Shown here: positions 56,890 to 64,000 of the stretch, piece by piece
How the letters are laid out: each line of letters starts with the position of its first letter
How positions within the stretch are numbered: position 1 is the stretch's first letter
Source of the DNA: Saccharicrinis sp050589685
GTDB lineage: Bacteria; Bacteroidota; Bacteroidia; Bacteroidales; Marinilabiliaceae
Direction: 5' to 3'
Assembly: GCF_050589685.1 (NCBI RefSeq)
Contig: NZ_JBNGOS010000019.1
Location: 62,001-126,000 of the forward strand
Length of the DNA: 64,000 nucleotides
Translations under genes and position numbers: made by a program
Notes under the pieces: generated by a model
What the model was told of the DNA's origin: nothing
Database searches by the model: none
Seen by the model: the letters and a program-made list of their open reading frames with translations, nothing else

Positions 56890-57729
56890 TTAAAATTCTT
56901 TTGATTTTAAATGTAAATCCATTTGAGGGAATGGGATAGTTATGCCATTTTCCTTCAGTTTGGCATGAATAATTCTTCTGATATCGCTTTTGACTCTTTC
57001 TATTTCAAATATATTCTCGCTAAAAAACAGGACCTGAAAATCAATGGATGACGATCCAAAATCAATCAGTCTGGCTTCTATCAAGTTCTTGTTGAATATG
57101 TCGGGATGAGCTAAAACGCTGGCTTCCAGGGTTTTTATCACCAACTCAATGTCACTTCCATAGCTAACGCCAATATTTATTTTAAACCTGGTTTTCTTTG
57201 ACTGATGACTCCAGTTGATTACTTTGTTTGTTGTAATCAGGGAATTGGGGATGATCACCGTTATTTCGTCCCGGTTTAATCCTTTCGATGTTCTAATTCC
57301 AATAATTTGAACCTTAACGATGTCACCATCAATTTCCAAAATATCACCTAGTTTGATGGAACGCTCCGATAATAAGATGATTCCGGAAATAACATCGTTA
57401 AAGGTTTGTTGTAAACCAAGACCTACCCCAACCAACAGAGCAGCTGAACCGGCTATAAGTAAAGTTAATTTAATGCCCATGGATTCCAAAAAGAAACCGA
57501 TGGCAATAAGCCAAACTATATATTTGATGATTTTAAATATGGCGTAGGCAGTTCCATCGTCAAGCTTACTAAATAATCGTTTTTGCCATAAAGCCTTTTT
57601 TATGATTCTAAGAATAAGCCTAGTGACAAAATAAATGGCAATTATTATAAATAGCGTAAAAACTTTTAATTGCGTATTGCCCAAATTAAGTATGGTATAA
57701 TCTAAAACGTTTTTAATTTCTTCCATCAT
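56890..57729 (-). CDS. MscS-family mechanosensitive channel
   Basis: 279 residues with three predicted membrane helices (about 23-42, 65-85, 88-110). The pore-lining helix is SAALLVGVGLGLQQTFND and is followed by the MscS beta domain (GDILEIDGDIVKVQIIGIRTS) and a C-terminal alpha/beta region. Small MscS channels release solutes on hypo-osmotic shock. The gene lies 5 bases downstream of a second MscS gene and 4 bases upstream of the ATP-grasp gene, so the three form an operon. Confidence 0.9.
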   Translation of the reverse strand: MMEEIKNVLDYTILNLGNTQLKVFTLFIIIAIYFVTRLILRIIKKALWQKRLFSKLDDGTAYAIFKIIKYIVWLIAIGFFLESMGIKLTLLIAGSAALLVGVGLGLQQTFNDVISGIILLSERSIKLGDILEIDGDIVKVQIIGIRTSKGLNRDEITVIIPNSLITTNKVINWSHQSKKTRFKINIGVSYGSDIELVIKTLEASVLAHPDIFNKNLIEARLIDFGSSSIDFQVLFFSENIFEIERVKSDIRRIIHAKLKENGITIPFPQMDLHLKSKEF

Positions 57730-57734
57730 ATGAG

Positions 57735-58583
57735 TTACTTTCCAAATTTATCAAGCTGTTTTTTTATTATAACCTCTTGGTGAGGATAGGGTATCGAAAT
57801 GCCATTCTCTCTAAATAGTTTGGGTATTGAATAGTTTAAGTCACAGGATATAATGAACGCATCATCGTTATCCTTGGCCCAAACCCAAGCCCGCAGTCGA
57901 TAGGCATACTCTTCAATGGTTACGATCCTGACCATTACTTTAGGCGAGCCCTTTTCAATTTGTTCAGCGGTTCTGGCATCCACTGTCAATGGATGCTTTT
58001 CTGCCTCTTCCTTCAATATCTCCAGCGCTTTATCGATGTCAGAATTAAAATCTATGCGGAATTCAATATGCTTTTTGATGGAAATATCCGAGATGGAACT
58101 GTTTACTATGGTTTCTTCACTGATAATTCCATTGGGTATAATAATTCTCCTGTTTTCGTAATCCCGAATTACAATATGTCTTAATGTTATCTCCTCAACA
58201 ATACCTCGGTATATGTTACCAATATACACCGTATCACCCACCCTAAAAGGACGAAATATCAGTATAAATATACCGCTTATTATATTTCCAAACGCTTTTT
58301 GGGCTGCAAAACCAACAATGGCAGCAAAAATACCTGCACCGGCAAATAAAGCAGTCCCAATATTTTTTAATCCCGGTATATATTGGATAATATAAATGAT
58401 GACTACACTAAATATGATGAACCCTACAGAATTTTTAAGGAACGAAAACGAGGTGGCATCGGCTGAAACTCTTTTGGCGTATTTGGTCGTCAAAAGTTTA
58501 ATCACTCTTCGTAATATAAGGTTAATTATTAGGGCTGCTAAAACAACTATGCCAATTTTAATTAGGGTATAATATTCTTCCAT
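57735..58583 (-). CDS. MscS-family mechanosensitive channel (paralog)
   Basis: 282 residues with three membrane helices, pore helix GIFAAIVGFAAQKAFGN, and the MscS motif FRPFRVGDTVYIGN followed by GIVEEITLRHIVIRDYENRR. It is the first gene of the MscS-MscS-ATP-grasp operon. The two channels differ in most positions, so they may form hetero-oligomers or have different gating thresholds. An ancestral duplication is inferred. Confidence 0.9.
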   Translation of the reverse strand: MEEYYTLIKIGIVVLAALIINLILRRVIKLLTTKYAKRVSADATSFSFLKNSVGFIIFSVVIIYIIQYIPGLKNIGTALFAGAGIFAAIVGFAAQKAFGNIISGIFILIFRPFRVGDTVYIGNIYRGIVEEITLRHIVIRDYENRRIIIPNGIISEETIVNSSISDISIKKHIEFRIDFNSDIDKALEILKEEAEKHPLTVDARTAEQIEKGSPKVMVRIVTIEEYAYRLRAWVWAKDNDDAFIISCDLNYSIPKLFRENGISIPYPHQEVIIKKQLDKFGK

Positions 58584-58663
58584 TTATGTGTCGTATTTTA
58601 CATTAACAATGTACGAATAATGTCAATGTTTTACCATTCCAAAAGCTTAACTTTAGGTACCTC

Positions 58664-58704
58664 ACCTCCCATATTCTGCCATTTTTCAGCAGAATATGGG
58701 AGGT
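58664..58704. repeat. Perfect 16-bp inverted repeat (hairpin)
   Basis: Arms 58664-58679 and 58689-58704 are exact reverse complements around a 9-base loop. It lies 11 bases past the stop of the small minus-strand frame at 58715 and 80 bases before the MscS start. No T-run follows on either strand. It could be a terminator, an operator or an RNA processing site. Confidence 0.5.
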
Positions 58705-58714
58705 AATATACTAA

Positions 58715-58927
58715 TTATTTACCGGAATAATTACGGTCCCCACAGCGGTTAAGTTTAGCTAAAATTTCAGTAGCCAAAATCAAACTTTGCCAAGTGGCTA
58801 ACCAGTGTTGGACACTATTAATGTATTGACCAGTATGGATATACATGATCAGACTAAGTTGTGCATCGTGTGGTTTTAGTTCTTTTGTTTTAGGTGAAAA
58901 TGTATTTCTTTTTTGTTTAGACGCCAA
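58715..58927 (-). CDS. Possible small protein (70 residues), unrecognised
   Basis: The frame encodes a basic N-terminus (MASKQKRNTFSPKTKELKP) and an amphipathic helical part (INSVQHWLATWQSLILATEI, then LAKLNRCGDRN). A perfect hairpin starts 11 bases after its stop, which is the placement of a transcript end. No known family. It might be a chance frame in a 490-base gap. The rest of that gap (58928-59069) shows nothing. Confidence 0.3.
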   Translation of the reverse strand: MASKQKRNTFSPKTKELKPHDAQLSLIMYIHTGQYINSVQHWLATWQSLILATEILAKLNRCGDRNYSGK

Positions 58928-59069
58928 TCATCTGATTGGTAACACATTTTTTTTATATGTTTTGCAGGTATAATATTACAAGTTTGTAGAGGTAAAAGTT
59001 TCTGCACTGTAGTTATCGCTATTTGCGGTAATTCAATACATTGTTTTTTCTTTCAGAACTTGAATCCTT

Positions 59070-59684
59070 TTATTTGTTTTCGATAATGATAGGGTTTTTT
59101 AATATTCTGTCCGACAGATCGTCGAATTTATTGTGCCATTTGTCGGCTGCAATAATTATCTGCGCTTTTTTTACGCCATCGCCAATGCGATAAATAATGG
59201 AGTGGGAACTGTTTGTGATAAGCGTGTCGGCATCGTCCATAATAATAAGGCTTATTTTGGTCATGGGAACACCGTTGATGTTAACCAGTTCGGTCAGGCG
59301 TTTGGGCGTGCAAATTAATACATCCAGACCATCGTAAATTTCATCTTTCTGATACTGAATGATACCCTTGTCAAAAGCTACAAAAGTCCTTAGATTGCAC
59401 TGTTTGCCAAGCAGCGCTATCTGTTCTTCGATTTCAAATGCTTTTTCTTTAGTTGACGTGATAATGATGGCGCGGGGTGCCTCTTCAAACGGCTTTTTCA
59501 ATTGCTGGATGGTTCCAATAACAAGGGCTGTGGTTTTACCCGAATCTTTTGGTGATATCAGAATTACATCAGCACCGGATTTAATTTTAGGAATGGCATC
59601 TGTTTGAATCTGTCTGGGTGTTTTGTCGAGGCCCTCATTTATAATTCCTGTAGCCAGTTCGGGTAATAACTTTTTTAATTTCAT
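59070..59684 (-). CDS. Single-domain DEAD-box-like protein
   Basis: 204 residues, only the first RecA-like lobe of a DEAD-box helicase. Present are a Q-motif-like TPRQIQTDAIP (22-32), a Walker A variant SPKDSGKTT (44-52), CTPKRL (motif Ib, 125-130) and motif II as DDAD (150-153) in place of DEAD. Motif III (SAT) reads AAD. The second RecA lobe is absent and no remnant follows in the downstream sequence. The protein may bind ATP or RNA but cannot be a normal helicase. It could be a regulatory or truncated relative. Confidence 0.75.
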   Translation of the reverse strand: MKLKKLLPELATGIINEGLDKTPRQIQTDAIPKIKSGADVILISPKDSGKTTALVIGTIQQLKKPFEEAPRAIIITSTKEKAFEIEEQIALLGKQCNLRTFVAFDKGIIQYQKDEIYDGLDVLICTPKRLTELVNINGVPMTKISLIIMDDADTLITNSSHSIIYRIGDGVKKAQIIIAADKWHNKFDDLSDRILKNPIIIENK

Positions 59685-59739
59685 GTACTTTCCTTGTTAT
59701 TCGGGTTGTAGAAAGCGCAAAAATAATAAAATTAGGCTA

Positions 59740-60204
59740 CTATTTTACAAACGATAAAAATTGCGAAATAAAACCAATCAAATGCATCTTCATATTTCTT
59801 TCGAGCAATCTAAACCCATATGTGGACAAGTCTACTATGTTGGGGTAATGTGCAACAATTAGCTCCTTAACTTTTTGATGTACGGTTTCGGAAAAAGCGC
59901 TTTGCCTGGCGATAACCTGTTCCTTGTTTAAAAGCCTGTCCATGTACCCCAACTCTTCAATTTTTCTTTCCTCAGGATAGTTTTTGTCTTTGTCCAATAC
60001 GGACTCCGTCGCACTCAAAACTTCGGTTGCATAATGGCCCATCATATCGTTCAGAACATCCTTTTGCTTAAATTCGGGATAATAATCCAAAATAACATCC
60101 ATTATCACCGATTTGAATTCCAACTTAAATTCAGCATAAAATTTGTCCGTACGTTTAAAGTTGGTAAATAACTCATTTAATTTTCTTTCTTTGTCAAAAG
60201 GCAT
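59740..60204 (-). CDS. Hypothetical alpha-helical protein
   Basis: 154 residues from ATG 60204 (MPFDKERKLNELF); the frame is open to 60270, but that extension reads like intergenic sequence. It is predicted helical throughout (VIMDVILDYYPEFKQKDVLND, ERKIEELGYMDRLLNKEQVI), with no signal peptide and no recognised family. It is separated from the DEAD-like gene by 55 bases on the same strand. Confidence 0.55.
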   Translation of the reverse strand: MPFDKERKLNELFTNFKRTDKFYAEFKLEFKSVIMDVILDYYPEFKQKDVLNDMMGHYATEVLSATESVLDKDKNYPEERKIEELGYMDRLLNKEQVIARQSAFSETVHQKVKELIVAHYPNIVDLSTYGFRLLERNMKMHLIGFISQFLSFVK

Positions 60205-60364
60205 AACTAGTCGATTTATCTTGCATGATATATGTTTTAACGCAGAAACAAGAAAAAAGATTAATGCCATGTTGTTTTAGTTGGAAGGATTCCATAATGG
60301 ATTCTCCGCAGGCAATGCTAGTTTTCAAATTTTAGCGTGTATCTATGGGGTACTGATACCACAT

Positions 60365-60399
60365 AAAAAAAGCCATCCGAACGAAGTCGAATGGCTTTT
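60365..60399 (-). terminator. Rho-independent terminator of the tRNA transcript
   Basis: On the minus strand AGCCAT..CGA pairs with TCG..ATGGCT and is followed by seven T. It lies 6 bases beyond the 3' end of tRNA-Gly. Confidence 0.85.
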
Positions 60400-60404
60400 G
60401 AATG

Positions 60405-60477
60405 AGCGAAAGACGGGGATCAAACCCGCGACCCTCAGCTTGGAAGGCTGATGCTCTATCAGCTGAGCTACTTTCGC
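60405..60477 (-). tRNA. tRNA-Gly (anticodon UCC)
   Basis: Minus strand, 73 nt. The acceptor stem is GCGAAAG/CTTTCGC, the anticodon stem TCAGC/GCTGA with loop CTTCCAA, and the T arm GCGGGTTTGATCCCCGT. CCA is not encoded. Followed by a strong terminator. Confidence 0.95.
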
Positions 60478-60634
60478 CTGTGCTTTGTTATGGGCGATGG
60501 CCACTTTTATGCTGCCATTTACCCCTTGAATGCAATGCTTGGGCCACTTCCTTAAAATACAAATCTTCGGTTCGTTTGTTTTCGAGAGCCACATTGGCAT
60601 ATTTCATATAAATCGAACGTCTTCCGATTTTAAG

Positions 60635-60717
60635 TGGGGAGAGCAGGATTCGAACCTGCGAAGTCGTAAGACAACGGAGTTACAGTCCGTCCCAGTTGGC
60701 CGCTTTGGTATCTCCCC
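60635..60717 (-). tRNA. tRNA-Tyr (anticodon GUA)
   Basis: Minus strand, 83 nt. The acceptor stem is GGGGAGA/TCTCCCC, the anticodon stem ACGGA/TCCGT with loop CTGTAAC, a long class II variable arm is present, and the T arm is GCAGGTTCGAATCCTGC. It lies 157 bases upstream of tRNA-Gly on the same strand and is probably co-transcribed with it. Confidence 0.95.
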
Positions 60718-60740
60718 CAATGCGCGTTCAAATCTAGAAT

Positions 60741-61235
60741 TTATTTTTTTAAACTCCAACCCATATCTACCATTTTTATGGCGGTAATTGCTCCTTCATC
60801 ACCTTTGTTGCCATGCTTTCCACCAGCTCTGTCCTTGGCTTGTTGTAAGTTTAGGGTTGTAATAAGCCCGAAAATAAACGGTATGGGATAATCTAAATTT
60901 AATTGAGTGATACCTTGCGTTACACCATCACATACAAAATCGAAATGTGGCGTGTCGCCCTGGATAACACAACCCAGGCAAATGACGGCATCCACGTCGG
61001 TGTAATCGGCCATATATTTGGCACCTTTTGTAAGCTCAAAGCTACCGGGAACATATTTTTTGATAATGTTATCAGGATTGGCCCCATTGTCAATTAAGGT
61101 ATTGTATGCCCCATCGTATAGCGCTTCGGTAATTTCCTCGTTCCATTCAGCCACCACAATGCCAAATTTCATGTTTGCAGCGGAAGGCATTTTGCTTTTG
61201 TCGTAGTCCGACAGGTTTTTCAAACTTGTTGCCAT
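60741..61235 (-). CDS. ribH: 6,7-dimethyl-8-ribityllumazine synthase
   Basis: 164 residues from ATG 61235; an ATG at 61256 would add seven residues. Family motifs are VVAEWNEEIT, VPGSFELTKGAKYM, GCVIQGDTPHFDFV with the catalytic His97, and GNKGDEGAITAIKMV. The enzyme condenses 5-amino-6-ribitylamino-uracil with dihydroxybutanone phosphate, the next-to-last step of riboflavin synthesis in the cytoplasm. Length is normal. No other rib genes are adjacent. A terminator separates it from the upstream TPR gene. Confidence 0.96.
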   Translation of the reverse strand: MATSLKNLSDYDKSKMPSAANMKFGIVVAEWNEEITEALYDGAYNTLIDNGANPDNIIKKYVPGSFELTKGAKYMADYTDVDAVICLGCVIQGDTPHFDFVCDGVTQGITQLNLDYPIPFIFGLITTLNLQQAKDRAGGKHGNKGDEGAITAIKMVDMGWSLKK

Positions 61236-61260
61236 AAAATCAATTTTAGGGTACAAATGT

Positions 61261-61293
61261 AAAAGAGGTTACCAAAACCGGCAACCTCTTTCA
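61261..61293 (-). terminator. Rho-independent terminator after the YfgM-like TPR gene
   Basis: On the minus strand AAAGAGGTT pairs with AACCTCTTT around a GC-containing loop region, ending in a short T-run. It sits between the TPR stop (61316) and the ribH start. Confidence 0.7.
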
Positions 61294-61315
61294 TCATTTA
61301 TTTTTATTTCTTGAA

Positions 61316-62008
61316 TTATTTGCTTGCTAAAATTTGCGCTCTGGTAATGTACTTGTCGATGTTTCTGGCTTCCATGGCTGTTTTGAAATCGTCCTTTATT
61401 TTTTGGTATGCTTCCAATGCCTGGCCGTATTCCTTCTGTTCTTCGTAAACCAATCCCAATTTTAAAAGATAGGTAGGGGCCACAATACTGTTGTTGATAT
61501 CAGCGGCACCTTTATAATGGCTGATGGCAGCATCCACATCGCCTTTTTCGAGGTATGCATCGCCAAGAGCACCTTTTGCTGTCGCATCTAACAACTCGTC
61601 GTCACTCGAAAAGCTGCTCAAAAATTCAATGGCATCATCAAATTGACCTAAATGCAGATAGGATACACCTGCATAATATTTGGCCAGGTTTCCCGGCTTG
61701 GTCATTCCGTAATCGTCAACAATTTCCAAAAAGCCAAGATTCATTCCGTCACCATTTAAAGCCAGGTTAAAGCTGTCTTTCTCAAAGTAGTTTTGAGCTT
61801 GAAACATATCTACTTGTGCTTGTTGTTCTTGCGGTGCGAAATATAATTTTTTAGCCCCCCAGTATCCTCCGATTACAATAATAACGGCAAACATGATAAT
61901 GGTAAGAACCTTTTGATTATCCTCAATAAATTGTTCCGTTTTACTTAACGCTTGCTCAACATTTTCCATGCTGGTTTCCGTGGCGTATTCTTTTTCCTTA
62001 TTCGACAT
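61316..62008 (-). CDS. YfgM-like membrane-anchored TPR protein
   Basis: 230 residues. A charged cytoplasmic N-terminus precedes one membrane helix (about 38-53, LTIIMFAVIIVIGGYWG). The soluble part has TPR-like repeats (KYYAGVSYLHLGQFDDAIEFL, KGALGDAYLEKGDVDAAISHY, LLKLGLVYEEQKEYGQALEAY). This matches the YfgM/ancillary SecYEG family, which assists secreted proteins, though assignment is by layout. It has its own promoter (62034-62063) and is divergent from recF. Confidence 0.8.
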   Translation of the reverse strand: MSNKEKEYATETSMENVEQALSKTEQFIEDNQKVLTIIMFAVIIVIGGYWGAKKLYFAPQEQQAQVDMFQAQNYFEKDSFNLALNGDGMNLGFLEIVDDYGMTKPGNLAKYYAGVSYLHLGQFDDAIEFLSSFSSDDELLDATAKGALGDAYLEKGDVDAAISHYKGAADINNSIVAPTYLLKLGLVYEEQKEYGQALEAYQKIKDDFKTAMEARNIDKYITRAQILASK

Positions 62009-62033
62009 GAATTATTTATTTTTTATTGCTACG

Positions 62034-62063
62034 CAAATGTAGTTGTTTTGTGAAAAAATCAAA
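62034..62063 (-). promoter_or_regulatory. Bacteroidota-type promoter of the YfgM-like gene
   Basis: On the minus strand TTTG (62060-62063), an 18-base spacer and TACATTTG (62034-62041) match the -33/-7 consensus. The ATG at 62008 is 25 bases downstream of the -7 element. Confidence 0.65.
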
Positions 62064-62189
62064 ATACGTAATCGTATTTCTTTAGGTGTTTTGTTAAAAT
62101 ATTGTCAGCAGAATCAATTAACAAACGCTTTGGCCTGCATTTTTGGTGAAAGTCAAAGGTTGCGGATGCTTTATTTCTTAGAGAATAAT

Positions 62190-62197
62190 TACATTTG
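62190..62197 (+). promoter_or_regulatory. -7 promoter element of recF
   Basis: TACATTTG is a perfect TAnnTTTG match 21 bases before the recF ATG. A -33 TTG at the usual distance is not clear. Confidence 0.5.
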
Positions 62198-62218
62198 TGA
62201 GCTTAAACAAAGGCTTGC

Positions 62219-63325
62219 ATGTATCTTAAACATTTACATCTCATTAATTTTAAAAACATTGAACTTGCACAACTTCAATTGAACGAGGGCATAAATTGTT
62301 TTATTGGTTCAAACGGTGCCGGAAAAACCAATATGCTCGATGCCATTTATTATATGTCGTTTTGTAAAAGTTATTTTAACCCTGTGGATAGCCAAAATAT
62401 TCGGCACGAGCACGATTTCTTCGTGATTCAAGGTACCTATGAGGTCAATAGGGAAGAAGAGCATATTTATTGCGGGTTTAAAAAAGGGGTAAAGAAACAG
62501 TTTAAGCGTAACAAAAAGGAGTACGATAAACTCTCGAATCATATAGGCCTGCTGCCTCTGGTAATGATTTCGCCTCAGGATGAGCGATTGATTGTGGAGG
62601 GTAGCGAACAGCGGCGAAGATATATCGATAGTGTTATTTCGCAATACGACAAGGCTTATTTGGAGCATCTGATTAATTATAACAAAGTCATTTCACAGCG
62701 CAACATATATTTGAAGAATTTGAAATCGTTAAATGCACAAGCGCATGAAATGTTGGATACCTGGGATTTTCAAATCCTTGAATTGAGTAAGAAAATTTCC
62801 AATGCCCGACTGCAATTCCTGGAAGAATTAAAACCTGTTTTCCTGGAAATGTATAACTTTATTTCCGGCGATAAGGAAGTGGTGGAGTTTGCCTACAAGT
62901 CGCATCTGAGCGAAGCTGACTTTGAGCGTGCTTTGAGGGACTGCAGAGAAAAAGATATGATACTTGGTTATAGTACCAAGGGGATTCATAAAGATGATGT
63001 TGATTTTAAAATAGGAGGGTACCCCATAAAAAAAATGGGTTCGCAAGGGCAAAAAAAGACTTTTTTAATAGCGTTAAAGCTGGGGCAGTTCAAGTTCTTG
63101 TCAGAACACAAAAAAAGAAAACCCATATTGTTGCTCGACGATATTTTTGATAAATTGGATAGTGAACGGGGTGATCGACTGATTGAATTAGTGGGTAGCG
63201 ATTTTTTTAGTCAGATATTTATTACGGACACCCAGTTAAACAGAATTAAGCCTGTACTGAAAAAGATTAATAAGGAAAGCAGTATATTTTTGGTGGAAGA
63301 AGGAGAATTTAACAAGCAAGGGTAG
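62219..63325 (+). CDS. recF: DNA replication and repair protein RecF
   Basis: 368 residues. It begins MYLKHLHLINFKNIE with the family's typical first strand. Walker A is GSNGAGKTN (30-38), the ABC signature region is GSQGQKKTFLIALKL, and Walker B is PILLLDDIFDKLD. RecF is a DNA-binding SMC-like ATPase that loads RecA at gaps with RecO and RecR in the cytoplasm. Length is normal. The DUF721 gene follows after 5 bases, a conserved neighbour in many bacteria. Confidence 0.96.
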   Translation: MYLKHLHLINFKNIELAQLQLNEGINCFIGSNGAGKTNMLDAIYYMSFCKSYFNPVDSQNIRHEHDFFVIQGTYEVNREEEHIYCGFKKGVKKQFKRNKKEYDKLSNHIGLLPLVMISPQDERLIVEGSEQRRRYIDSVISQYDKAYLEHLINYNKVISQRNIYLKNLKSLNAQAHEMLDTWDFQILELSKKISNARLQFLEELKPVFLEMYNFISGDKEVVEFAYKSHLSEADFERALRDCREKDMILGYSTKGIHKDDVDFKIGGYPIKKMGSQGQKKTFLIALKLGQFKFLSEHKKRKPILLLDDIFDKLDSERGDRLIELVGSDFFSQIFITDTQLNRIKPVLKKINKESSIFLVEEGEFNKQG

Positions 63326-63330
63326 CAGCT

Positions 63331-63624
63331 ATGGAAAGGAAAAATGCACAACATATAAAATCAATCATTAAGGAATACCTGAGTCAAAACAGGGAATTGG
63401 ATCACAAAATGCTCGAGAACCGGGTAATCAGGTCGTGGGAAAAGGTAATCGGAAAAACGGTTGCACGTGCCACAACCAATATCTATGTTCACCAGGGCAC
63501 CTTGTACCTTAGTATTAATTCCAGCGTAATGCGAAACGAACTGTTGATGTTAAAGGATAAAATAATGCATGCCCTAAACGAAGAGGTGGGGCATCAGATT
63601 GTTACGGCAGTAGTCATTCGATAG
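63331..63624 (+). CDS. DUF721 domain-containing protein
   Basis: 97 residues with the DUF721 core: VIRSWEKVIGKTVARATTNI, then YVHQGTLYLSINSSVMRNEL, then LLMLKDKIMHALNEEVGHQI. The family is small, cytoplasmic, and often encoded next to recF or dnaA; a role in DNA binding or replication is suspected. Spacing of 5 bases from recF implies co-transcription. Confidence 0.88.
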   Translation: MERKNAQHIKSIIKEYLSQNRELDHKMLENRVIRSWEKVIGKTVARATTNIYVHQGTLYLSINSSVMRNELLMLKDKIMHALNEEVGHQIVTAVVIR

Positions 63625-63643
63625 TTATAATATTATAGCAGTA

Positions 63644-64000
63644 TTATAGCAGTTCCCTTTCGTTTAATTTCGCAATTCTTTCTTTTACAACGGTATTGTT
63701 TTCGGCAATAATGTTTTCCATCTTTTGGGCAGGTTCGGCAAAAAGTTCAGGTTTGACTTTGGCCATCACTTCAATATAATTGGTTAATTCCTTATTGATT
63801 TGATCTTTGATTAGTTGAGCAATTTTGCTTGCGGATAACAGGTTGCGCTTTTCTTCTTTTTTGGAGAGATATTCTTGAAATGCTTTCTCAAATATTTCCT
63901 GATCCTTTTTTAACTGATCAATGAGTATATCAAAATCGTGAAGTTTGCTGCAAGCCGCAGCTATTTCATCTTTCTCAAAATCTTCCAGCATTGATTTAAG
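63644..64000 (-). CDS. Hypothetical helical protein, 5' end at or beyond the window edge
   Basis: At least 115 residues of minus-strand frame. An ATG at 63991 is possible, but the frame stays open to the window edge, so the gene may continue. The visible part is helical and highly charged (LIDQLKKDQEIFEKAFQEYL, LIKDQINKELTNYIEVMAKV) with coiled-coil character. No family recognised. Convergent with the DUF721 gene, 19 bases between stops. Confidence 0.55.
   Translation of the reverse strand, partial: LKSMLEDFEKDEIAAACSKLHDFDILIDQLKKDQEIFEKAFQEYLSKKEEKRNLLSASKIAQLIKDQINKELTNYIEVMAKVKPELFAEPAQKMENIIAENNTVVKERIAKLNERELL

Noticed and set aside
62043..62282. 79-codon plus-strand frame overlapping the recF start
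   Set aside because: It spans both divergent promoters and overlaps recF in another frame; no domain.
1..64000. CRISPR arrays, insertion sequences or prophage
   Set aside because: No regularly spaced repeats, transposase, integrase or phage structural genes were seen on either strand.

Overview
The window is from a Bacteroidota genome, most likely a marine or sediment polysaccharide degrader of the Marinilabiliales/Prolixibacteraceae type. This is inferred from two SusC/SusD pairs, a hybrid two-component regulator, type IX secretion (T9SS) C-terminal sorting signals, many lipobox-bearing exported enzymes, Bacteroidota-type TAnnTTTG promoter elements and AT-rich DNA with little Shine-Dalgarno use. 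No 16S gene is present, so genus is not assigned.

Layout. (1) 2-3181: 3' part of a hybrid two-component system (HTCS) regulator, then a 600-base control region rich in inverted repeats. (2) 3780-19182: a seven-gene transport operon in which fasciclin (FAS1) lipoproteins alternate with two SusC/SusD pairs, ending at a terminator near 19.43 kb. (3) 19.2-31.5 kb: an accessory stretch with a T9SS protein, a secreted beta-helix protein, a YwqK-like lipoprotein, a rotted leucine-rich-repeat gene, a four-gene exported module (unknown protein, STN-type TonB receptor, DUF4249 lipoprotein, MG2-like protein) and a deleted partial copy of the beta-helix locus. (4) 31.5-50.3 kb: the enzyme arm of the locus: second beta-helix protein, GH3, an FMN-binding/ferredoxin membrane protein with an unknown partner, sialate O-acetylesterase-type esterase, GH95, GH43, an S1-type sulfatase on the opposite strand, GH39, SGNH esterase and GH88. 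(5) 50.4-64 kb: core genome: TPR protein, HtrA protease, two Hsp20 proteins, an ATP-grasp/M20 fusion, two MscS channels, a single-domain DEAD-like protein, tRNA-Gly and tRNA-Tyr, ribH, a YfgM-like TPR protein, recF and a DUF721 gene.

How it fits together (inference). The HTCS senses an oligosaccharide in the periplasm and switches on the SusCD/FAS1 operon. Surface and periplasmic enzymes strip acetyl and sulfate groups and cleave fucosyl/galactosyl, xylosyl/arabinosyl and beta-linked sugars. GH88 removes 4,5-unsaturated uronic acid, which only a lyase produces. No familiar polysaccharide lyase is visible, so the two related beta-helix proteins are the best candidates for the missing lyase. 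The target would be an acidic, probably sulfated and acetylated heteroglycan.

Less ordinary signals: two nearly identical 7-codon upstream reading frames that overlap the next start codon as ATGA; a nested hairpin repeat present twice; a duplication-plus-deletion scar of the lyase-like locus; several decayed genes; and an ATP-grasp enzyme fused to an M20 domain that has lost its metal ligands.
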